From Ophiothrix spiculata (taxonomy: Eukaryota; Echinodermata; Ophiuroidea; Amphilepidida; Ophiotrichidae): a DNA stretch of 28,181 nucleotides. This document shows, piece after piece, positions 20,764 to 28,181 of this stretch. The translations under genes were made by a program, and so were the position numbers. The stretch's first letter is position 1. Each line of letters starts with the position of its first letter. Under the pieces are notes generated by a model. It searched no databases, had not been told where the DNA came from, and saw only the letters and a program-made list of their open reading frames with translations. Where the stretch lies: NCBI GenBank assembly GCA_000969725.1, contig JXSR01S065713.1. One strand, written 5' to 3'.

Positions 20764-21809
20764 CGAGGGTCATTCAAAAAGTTCTACCTGTTGTATCATA
20801 ACTTTTGTTCTGTTAAAGGTAGCTACTTGAAAATTAGCATAAATTTAGCTCAGCATGTTGTCTACATGTGGTCTAAGAATCATATCAGTACCTTTTCTAC
20901 ATTTTTGCAGGTGATCAGAAAACAACAGTAACATTTGGTACACCGGAAACGGTGAAATATCATATGACATTGCACCTGAAATTACATGTGCAGCTAATGT
21001 ATGAATAACCATCTGTATACCCAAAAATCATGGAAGTAACTGGACAAAATTGGAATGAAAGTGAACCTAATAGTCCAACAAGTCATATGTAACTGATAAT
21101 GTAAACTTGTTACTGACAGAAATTACCCAGAATCCCAATATTTGAAAAGATGTCTGGTATCCTCTTAGGTTACGAATATTAGCATAGTATGCTTCTCTAT
21201 GACCTGACTTTCCAAGTGCGTTTTTTATGTCAAAAACAATATTTAAAGACGATACACAACCATTTTCGGTCAAAAAATCAAATGTAATTTCCTTTATGAT
21301 GTACTATGAAAATTTCTTCAAAAATAAAGCTTCATTATGTCACTATTGTACATCTTGTTTTGTTAAAGTCAGTTTCTTCCTAAACTGTATCTTTAGTGAT
21401 TTTGATAATTTGTCTGCATGGGCTATTTGTTCTTTTTTATTGTTGTGCTTGTTGGTGTCCATTATTTTCATTTTGGGTCATTTTTTAAATCATCCCGTAC
21501 AATTGTATGTCCATTTTTATGCTTTATATAATTTTTATTGTATAGCAATACTACATGGCTATATTATGACCTTTTTAATTCACTGTACCTGAGCCAGTAA
21601 AAATGATACACATATTTTGACCGTTTCCGGTGTACCAAATCTTACCGTGGTTTTCATGACACCTGCACAAATCTAGAAAAGGTATTAATTAAATGTTTTG
21701 ATCCTATGTAGATGACATTTTAAGCTATATGTGTGCCAATTTTCAAGTAGCTATCTTTAACAGAACAAAAGTTATGATAAAACAGGTAGAACTTTTTGAA
21801 TGACCCTCG
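20764..21809. mobile_element. Mariner-like MITE with ~190-bp inverted repeats and TA duplication
   Basis: Both ends read CGAGGGTCATTCAAAAAGTT inward and are flanked by TA (20762-20763 and 21810-21811). Homology between the ends continues, with mismatches, to the shared TTTGGTACACCGGAAACGGT (about 20935-20954 and the reverse complement at 21622-21641). The interior of about 670 bp has no transposase motif. The plus-strand frame at 21227-21592 is a hydrophobic low-complexity reading of AT-rich DNA. The termini and TA target indicate Tc1/mariner mobilisation in trans. Confidence 0.85.
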
Positions 21810-21863
21810 TATTTAATTTTCTACTATCCTCTAATTTTAATTTCAGATATTCAAAAACAAATA

Positions 21864-22090
21864 CAGTGTGTGCTAATAAACACGCAAGATCTTGTACGAT
21901 TTTTTTTCTGAGAGAATATACTTGTAATAAAAACAATTATTGTATCTTCAAACGACTTTTTATTTTATTAAAGTTAGACCTTTGCTTCTTAGTTTATGAT
22001 AAATTCTGTGAAGCCCTTAATAATTGAAATGGTCCGATTTCATGATCTCAATACAATAATCAATTCTAACTTTCCCAGCATTAAAAGTAA
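21864..22090. mobile_element. Truncated relative of the 846-1878 element
   Basis: It begins with a diverged terminus CAGTGTGTGCTAATAAACAC, preceded by TA. It then follows the reverse complement of 1878 back to about 1640, through TTTTTTCTGAGAGAAT, TTCTGTGAAGCCCTT and GGTCCGATTTCATGATCTCA. The opposite terminus is missing, so it is one end only. The divergence is much greater than between units A and C, so this copy is older. Confidence 0.75.
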
Positions 22091-22383
22091 ACTAAATATA
22101 TATATATGTCCGTATGTTTAACATTATTATCTAATGTATTTAGTTTTACCTAATGCCTGGCTAAAGAGCATTAAACATTCATCAATTGTCTATCCTTATT
22201 TTCAAACTAATCATACATTTATAGAAGCAACTACATAGTTTTATTTAAAACTGATATTTGGAAACAATTATTTCTGAAAAAACCTTATTTAAAATTTTAA
22301 CATTCTAATGTAGAAACAGAAATTACAATTTTTGCTCTTTTTACCAAAATTACGCATTAATATAATGCAAATAGTATACATCT

Positions 22384-22513
22384 GGGGCACGTTTCATAAA
22401 GAATCGAATCAAGCGTGCGTTTGATTTCAAACATAAATTAACATTGTATCAATCTATACTACGCTTAATGAATCAAACGTACGCTTGATTCAGATCTTTA
22501 TGAAACGGGCCCC
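22384..22513. mobile_element. Short fold-back MITE, GTTTCATAAAG type
   Basis: The termini GGGGCACGTTTCATAAAGA and, reverse complemented, GGGGCCCGTTTCATAAAGA are followed by paired AATCAAGCGT-CGTTTGATT arms about 45 bp long around a ~40-bp centre. The element is about 130 bp and non-coding. Elements with this GTTTCATAAAG terminus are widespread in invertebrate genomes as I recall. Confidence 0.75.
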
Positions 22514-22684
22514 TGGTTTTATAAAATGTTCACTTTAATATGGTTTAAGACTAAGAGTTGAGAAGTTCATCCTGATTCTGAAAATCTGGGTAGCAAAAAT
22601 GCTTCGTACTAATAAATTTCACTGCACGCATTGTGTATAATAACAAATATGTTTACAAAAGAATTCATAGTGACGTCAATATAA

Positions 22685-23446
22685 AAAAAGTTTAAAAATA
22701 TGTTGTCAGGTGTAGATTGGAACAATGATGTACTTTCCGGAAATGATCCAGATATAGATTATACAAACTTTACCAAAAAATTCAATGAAATTTATGATGA
22801 ATGTATTTCACTTAAAAAAACCAGAACAAACAGAAAGAAAACTGTAATTTCTCCATGGATTACAAACGGAATTTTAAAGAGTATTAACAATAAGAATAAA
22901 TTATATAAGAAATATATAAGTAATCCAACAGAGGACCATATAGAAATACATTAAATAATTTAATCAGAAAGTGCAAACGAGAATATTATTACAAGAAGTT
23001 TGAAAGTACTAAAAATAGTATCAGAAAAACATGGAAAACCATAAACGACATAATTGGGAAACGAAAATCTGATCGACGACAATGTATTTTTTTTAAAACA
23101 GACAAGGGTAAACAGATCACGGATCCAAAACAAATTGCGGACTCATTTAACGATTTCTTTGTAAATATTGGCCCGCAACTTGCTTCAAAAATCACACACT
23201 CAGGCAAACATTACTTTGAATATCTTAAAAACCCTACTGGAAGCTACTGGAAAATGTATTTTTATGAAACCTGTTGTTGCTGAAGAAGTCTTAAAAATAA
23301 TAAGTAAATTTGATCAAAACAAAAGTCCAGGTTATGACAATATTGGTAACTTCATTGCTAAAAGAGTTGCATCTGAAATCTCCGATACATTTACTCGTAT
23401 TTTTAACCTCTCTCTTTCAACTGGTGTTGTCCCGGATCAACTAAAA
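22685..23446 (+). pseudogene. Non-LTR retrotransposon (LINE) ORF2 fragment, frameshifted
   Basis: The fragment spans the linker after the endonuclease and the start of the reverse transcriptase. Visible blocks in order: VDWNND...F.EIYDECISLKK, SPWITNGILKSINNKNKLYKKY (22703-22930, frame 1); RNTLNNLIRKCKREYYYKKF, TWKTINDIIG and ADSFNDFFVNIGPQLASKI (about 22942-23230, a second frame); MKPVVAEEVLKIISKFDQNK, SPGYDNI and LSLSTGVVPDQLKI (about 23255-23446, the third segment). These are typical of Jockey/CR1/L2-group elements. There is a shift near 22945 and another at 23234-23253. Endonuclease, catalytic RT motifs (FADD-type) and the 3' end are missing: the match stops abruptly after QLKI. It is a dead fragment. 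Confidence 0.87.
23234..23253 (+). repeat. 10-bp tandem duplication causing the second LINE frameshift
   Basis: CTACTGGAAG (23234-23243) is followed at once by CTACTGGAAA. The upstream and downstream LINE frames differ by one base exactly across this pair, as one extra 10-bp copy would cause. Confidence 0.75.
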
Positions 23447-25428
23447 ATAATAAGAATTTCCAGCAGATTTTCTAATAATCAAATTATCGACAATGTCTAC
23501 ATTGTCACATTCACGCGAATGAAGAGACATGACAAACACATTATTTATTGCTAGTAAATAATAAAAAAACCGAGCAGTTTCTTTATAAGATACGACTTAA
23601 AGTTTCTTGTAACAATTTGACAAGTAAATATAATAAATTTCTTTCTTTCAATCATTACTGTTTCTATTTTTTCAACAGAGATGTCATTATAGTTTTTTTA
23701 ATGTTTACTGAAGTAGGAAATTAATATTTTTCATAATTTTAGCGTACTGACAAGCGTAAAATATATAATTCCAAACTTAACTATAGTATCAAAGATAATA
23801 TTATATTGAAAATCAAAGCACTCACTGTTTTGTTTAAATTGTTCACTCACATTAACGCTTGTCGGTAAGAATAAGAGATTGAGAAGATTTGAGATATGTT
23901 GATTGGTGATGTAATATTAAAAATGATACATTCATTGTACAAAACGATGTTCACAAATTTGACAGATACTTTGAGAGTTGAAATTATGCTCAATATAAAC
24001 ACAATTTTCAAATTTAAGATAAATTCAATGAATCAAACAATAGATAATAACATTATTCGAAAATAATTTGCATATTGCTAAAATATTTCTACAGTTAATG
24101 TTAATTTTGTTTGATCATGTGGCGTTGAAAATGTTGTGTAATTTTATTGAAATAATTATTTATGATTATTTTTGCCACCTGTTTTACGTCGTTATGCGCA
24201 ACAAACAGTATAGGCGATATCAAGATGGGACTCTGACTACCCTCATATAATAAGTTTACCTACACTTTATATAATCTTTAAGTAAACCAATATTACCATA
24301 CTGGGAAATAAATTAATCCGTATTTTCCGAATCATGCCAACGTACCAAATCTTGTTGAATATTCAAATAAACTTGTGTTCAAGGTTTGTATGTATGCGAT
24401 AGCAACAAAATTAGGCAACACAATACTAAAAATCATGAAAAGTTCATGAAAAAAATCTATACGCGGCAAGTTGGTCTTAATCAGTTCTAATCAATAATTA
24501 CAAGTCTCTTACACAATACAAAACCACCATTTAATAACATTGTAGAATACAAGGGATATGCTATAGATCTTGTAACATAGCCTGATTGCTTGCTGCACAC
24601 TTCACGGTTTATAGAGTATACCTATGAAGATGTTAAACTCCCAATAACCTTAAAAAACTTGTTGCATGGAATGTGATCACCTGTTATTGAACACTTGAGT
24701 ATCAGGGAAGGGGAGAGTGATCGAAACAATTTAGACCGTCATTCTAGAGTAAAACTATCATGGAATGCTTAATAATGACCGAAAGAAATTGCACTGAAGT
24801 TTTATCTATTCTGTCATGGAAAAGACGATAAATAAATAATGGTTTCCCTGTAAATAAGAGGATGATATTTATTAACTCATACGGTATCCCTCAATTTAAA
24901 AAATCTTACTTAAAAACAAAATGCTTATAGCGTATACATGTCTCTTTATGTCAATGATTCAGTGGTTCGATCATTTTACCACAAATGAGAAAATGGAACA
25001 TTTATCACAACATAATAAGACTTGTTTTAATATTTACCGCAAAATACCCCAACAATGGCCTGTAGAGTATTTTATTATAACATCTCTCGACAGTGTTCAT
25101 TTCAGGTCCCATAGGACTTCCACTGACATCTAATCCATGTTTATTGATGCACATTACAAATTTACACCTTAAATGCTCGAGGCAATGGTATTTTAAGCGC
25201 GTGTATTTGCTGAATAAAGTTCAGAAGTGTAGTAGCGTCCCAGTTAGGAAGTTAAATAAACGGAAGATGTTCATACAGACAAACGCTTGGTTTTGTTTAA
25301 TGCAGCCAAGATCAGTATAAGTGGAAATTAACAATACATTGTACAGTTTAATTTATATATAAGAGTACGAGGAACCTGATAAATTTAATCAAAATGATGC
25401 TGAAATACTTAGTACTTTCCTTTCAATC
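23447..25428. other. Non-coding AT-rich stretch, no gene recognised
   Basis: It opens with about 28 bp (AATAATAAGAATTTCCAGCA and following) shared with the interior of the MITE at 25429-25689, fused directly to the LINE fragment. A 123-bp element with TA...TA ends lies at 23745-23867. The remaining short frames (24068-24250, 24921-25133, 25093-25320) show no domain or compositional sign of coding. Confidence 0.5.
23745..23867. mobile_element. Small MITE, ~16-bp TIR TACTGACAAGCGTAAA
   Basis: The left end TACTGACAAGCGTAAA (23745-23760) and the reverse complement of the right end (23852-23867) TACCGACAAGCGTTAA differ at two positions. The left 24 bp inside the end (23747-23770) match exactly, in reverse complement, unit sequence at 28129-28152; near matches are in units A (about 2023-2042) and B (about 11363-11381). 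Confidence 0.5.
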
Positions 25429-25689
25429 ATATGTGATGACTCACCCCAAATAAGGGACTTTGCGAACGAACACTTTTTCGTGAAACTGGTGAAAATAGGC
25501 AGCACAAAATAAAGAAAATAATAAGAATTTCAAGCAGATTTTCTGTAGTAAAATTTGGTTGCCTTGATCAATTTCAACAAGTAAGGTGGTATTTTAAAGC
25601 TTAGAAAATGCTAGAAGAGATGAAATGATAAAATCAAAATTGATATCATCTGCAAAGTGTCCCCCCTTTCGGGGTGAGCCATCACATAT
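25429..25689. mobile_element. Complete MITE with TATGTGATG-CTCACCCC termini
   Basis: The left end TATGTGATGACTCACCCC and the reverse complement of the right end TATGTGATGGCTCACCCC are inverted repeats. Similarity continues through the G-rich GGGAC and CTTTGC. The element is 261 bp and non-coding. Solo termini of the same family occur at 3121-3165 and 12495-12537, and an internal 28-bp piece is fused to the LINE at 23447. Confidence 0.75.
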
Positions 25690-26875
25690 TTGGATGTTTC
25701 GTGTTCATAAATAGTACAATTATTGGCCGATATAAATGTGATTTGCCTCCAGAAATTACTTATAAGAAACGTATTACTGCAAACAAATATTAGGTGAAAA
25801 CCCCACTTTTTTCTAGTTACGATAAAAAAAAAACAATATCATTTTGTTAATGTGATATCACGACGCACGATAACATGGTTGTAGCTTTAATAACAAATGA
25901 AAGGTTTGTTTCATGCCGTGCAATTGAAAATAATTTTTGCACGGCTCAAATCACTGCTATCATGATATAATTATGAATGATGACATCTTAAAATCTAAAA
26001 TGCTAAGGTAAAATCTTAGAAATCTGAAGATTTTCATCTCAGAATTTTCGATTTTCTGCTGATAAAACATCATATTACATAAAGTCATTTGAAATCTTAG
26101 ACTTTGTTTTTTCTTCGTTTTGCTCCATATGGTGGACAAGATGTACTGCTATTGAATGGGTGTAAGAAAAATAGTAGTGACCCATAATTGTAAAATGGTT
26201 TTAAGACAAATAATCGTGATCCATTGTTGTAAAATGTGTGTAAGAAAAATAATCATGACTCATAATTGTAAAATAATGATGTAAAATCATGCACATTTGT
26301 TAAATAATGATTTTTGGCTTCTGTGGTATGTCATGTATGTGTAATCTTTTAATATGTTTTCATATATGACAGTGTCATTTGCCAATATGTAATTTGTTTT
26401 GTTTTCTTGTAGCATAAACCATAATTGCCGTATGTTGAAATACCCCAATATCATATTTAAAATATATATTTCAAATGAATATAAATTCGACTCCGGCCTT
26501 TTTAAGAGATTCAAAGATTTATATAATTTTATTTCTAGTTTAGTTTATATAATACATATTTTACCCTTGTCAAATCCTTAAAATATAATTTAGTTTACTT
26601 CAGCACACTGTTATAAAACTATAAGACTATTAAAAAAGGAATATGTTTTAATTAAAAACAACAACCAGATAGCATCGGGATAGCTAGTTTTTTACATTGT
26701 ATAAAAGTAAAAGAGATAGGTGAAATTTATATCAATTGCAATATTTAATAACAAAGGTTCGAGTGATTTTTTTACTGTAAAATTGGGCGTTGGTTGCATT
26801 TAGCACTTTTATTTTCATCAAACTCTGTAAAATATTCGTAAAAAATGCCCAATATTATATGTAGGGTTACAAAAG
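25690..26875. other. AT-rich stretch without a recognised gene
   Basis: It contains a small hairpin GCCGTGCAA / TTGCACGGC (about 25915-25946) and the 39-bp tandem repeat at 26163-26279. The open frames at 26287-26514 (minus) and 26399-26581 (plus) overlap each other in AT-rich sequence with no feature to favour either. Confidence 0.5.
26163..26279. repeat. Three-copy 39-bp tandem repeat
   Basis: The copies start at 26163, 26202 and 26241, each beginning TAAGAAAAAT or TAAGACAAAT and containing TAATTGTAAAAT or TTGTTGTAAAAT. It is an imperfect minisatellite. No intervening spacer variation suggests anything other than simple tandem duplication. Confidence 0.8.
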
Positions 26876-27151
26876 GATCGTGTGTCTTAAGGGAAGCGCC
26901 ATTGAAAACCTTCCCCCACTATCTACCCCGACCTGGATATCTGATGCTACTTCCCTAAATAGTTTCATTCACATATTTTATGTTAAAAATAGCGACAAAA
27001 TATGATCCTAAACTGGTCTCCAAGAGCGAAGAAGATACTTATGGAATTTTAAGCCATTGAAGTCACTTCATTTCGCATGACAAATTGATGCTGAACGCTA
27101 AGTATTTTACTTCAACAATTTTTAAAAATATTATCTCATAGAAAATCCTCT
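26876..27151. repeat. End of unit B, resumed after the 7.3-kb block
   Basis: It matches 10050-10290 of the A/B junction (TAAGGGAAGC-CCATT, CCCCACTATCTA, TTTATGTTAAAAAT) with small indels, and an extra stretch at about 27040-27080. Confidence 0.85.
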
Positions 27152-28181
27152 AATGTTTTCAGAAGGGTCCATCAGAATGTTCTTGATTTTAAATTAGCAA
27201 CCAAATTAGCTAGAGTATGCATCATAAAACCTGTCACTAACATTATATGTAGCTATCTCTTGCACCGACGTATATTGTGTTTGTAGCGATTCATTCATCG
27301 AACTTTATGACGTGTTTGTTAATTTCATTATGGTCTGTATGTCCTTATTCTATGTTTAATAAAAATGGGGGGAAAATCTTTTGCGTATACATTACACTGT
27401 GTCTGTGATGAAATTACATTACTTTGAGCACTGACATAGACTTATGAATTTACAGTATTGCAACTAGAAATTTAAACACTTTATCAATAATCTCAATTTC
27501 GGGGTTTTCACACATAAAAAGCAAAACAAGTAAAACAAATAAACCAACATTAATTTTAGCCTTTTAAGCAAATCTTAATTGCTGTATAATCTGCGAAACA
27601 TTTTTGCACTGTCGTCTTAAGCCGTAAAGCTTTTATCTAAAATATAATTTCTTTTAATCAACAAAATTCGATACAGTCATAAATGCATACATCTAGGCGA
27701 GTTCATCACACTGACATAGGGCAATATCACATAAGGATTTATTCTGATCCGAACAAAATCTTTCAATTTGAGCAAGGTCGTCACTACGCTACAGGTGGCA
27801 TTACTTTCTCTCTCGGGCACTCTTTACAAAAGTATCATGATGCATATACTAGTATTGATACTGCATTTTGTATAAATTTTTGATGGAAAATGAACTTTAA
27901 TTTTGAATCTTGAATCTTGAAATAGGGCACTGCGTATTTTTGAGGGTTGTTTCATTCCAATGATCAATTGTGTGTAAACAATAACGTCATATATGCTTCC
28001 TTTGCATGTAATACGTATTGCAACAGAAATTATTATCAAAAACACACAATTTAAGCTTCACCCCAGATCTGAAATCGAAATTATCAATTTTATGACTGAA
28101 CGAAGATCATATAAAGCAATTAAGTTTAAATTATATATTTTACGCTTGTCAGTTTCTTGAAATTTTGCATTTTATAGTTCA
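27152..28181. repeat. Unit C, partial third copy, cut by the window edge
   Basis: It matches unit A from base 1 to about 2060, minus the 846-1878 element. It is closer to A than B is in the first 700 bases (B has lost about 195-690). If collinear with A it would carry another aminopeptidase exon beyond the window, to the right. Confidence 0.88.

Larger units (their letters stand above)
19586..26875. other. 7.3-kb block in unit B with no counterpart in unit A
   Basis: Unit A reads continuously from AAATAG (about 10047) into GATCATGTGTTATAAGGG. In B, AAATAG at 19585 is followed by unrelated DNA until GATCGTGTGTCTTAAGGG at 26876. The block is a patchwork of mobile-element remains described separately. 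I see no single pair of ends or target duplication that would make it one element. It could be a gain in B or a loss in A. Confidence 0.75.
10291..27151. repeat. Unit B of the tandem segmental duplication, enlarged by insertions
   Basis: Unit B is collinear with unit A from 10292 (matching base 1) to 19585 (matching about 10047), then resumes at about 26876 with the 10050-10290 equivalent. The B to C spacing (16.86 kb) exceeds A to B (10.29 kb). The excess is explained mainly by the block 19586-26875, with smaller contributions from 13188-14556, 14836-15106 and 10819-11247, partly offset by segments that B lacks. Confidence 0.88.

Noticed and set aside
21227-21592. 121-residue hydrophobic open frame inside the mariner-like element
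   Set aside because: Composition reflects T-rich DNA; no DDE or helix-turn-helix features, and the element is otherwise non-coding.
24921-25320. Two overlapping open frames of about 70 residues
   Set aside because: No family features, no second copy to test conservation, and sizes expected by chance.
26163-26279. CRISPR-like array
   Set aside because: The three copies are contiguous with no unique spacers, and the genome is eukaryotic.

Overview
The window is eukaryotic, AT-rich animal DNA. It has long non-coding stretches, an intron with a canonical donor, many short inverted-repeat DNA transposons, a tRNA-derived SINE and a decayed LINE. The repeat content fits a marine invertebrate (mollusc-like or another lophotrochozoan, or an ambulacrarian); I cannot place it more closely. 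No rRNA, functional tRNA, CRISPR array or bacterial gene organisation is visible.

The backbone is a tandem segmental duplication. Unit A (about 1-10290) is repeated as unit B (10291-27151), and a third copy, unit C, starts near 27152 and runs off the right edge. Units A and B each carry one clear protein-coding exon on the minus strand (7307-8043 and 17760-18496). It encodes the cytoplasmic tail, signal anchor, stalk and start of the N-terminal beta domain of a type II membrane M1 zinc aminopeptidase (aminopeptidase N-like). Both exons are 737 nt, open, about 95% identical in protein and end at the same GTAAGT donor. I find no exon for the catalytic part (GAMEN or HExxH) anywhere in the window. 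So the array multiplies 5' flank plus first exon, and the shared downstream exons would have to lie left of base 1. Alternative first exons of one gene, or orphan 5' duplicates, are the two main readings.

Layout. 1-7300: intron or downstream non-coding DNA of unit A, with a TA-flanked mariner-like MITE (846-1878), a perfect 20-bp hairpin (527-576), three copies of a ~420-bp MITE and a cluster of GTCACAAACGTTACC motifs. 7301-9002: exon A and its 5' flank. 9003-9924: sequence present only in unit A. 10291-17753: the equivalent part of unit B, modified by a 1.4-kb insertion with a scaffold gap (13188-14556) and a SINE (14948-15106). 17754-19585: exon B and its 5' flank. 19586-26875: a 7.3-kb block absent from unit A, filled with nested elements: a direct repeat split by a TTAA-flanked fold-back element, a long-TIR mariner-like MITE, a truncated relative of the 846-1878 element, a GTTTCATAAAG fold-back, a frameshifted LINE ORF2 fragment and further MITEs. 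26876-28181: unit sequence resumes and runs into unit C.

Comparing the units dates several insertions. Unit C preserves the empty TA site of the 846-1878 element, and the tandem 19.8-kb repeat preserves the empty TTAA site of the fold-back element.
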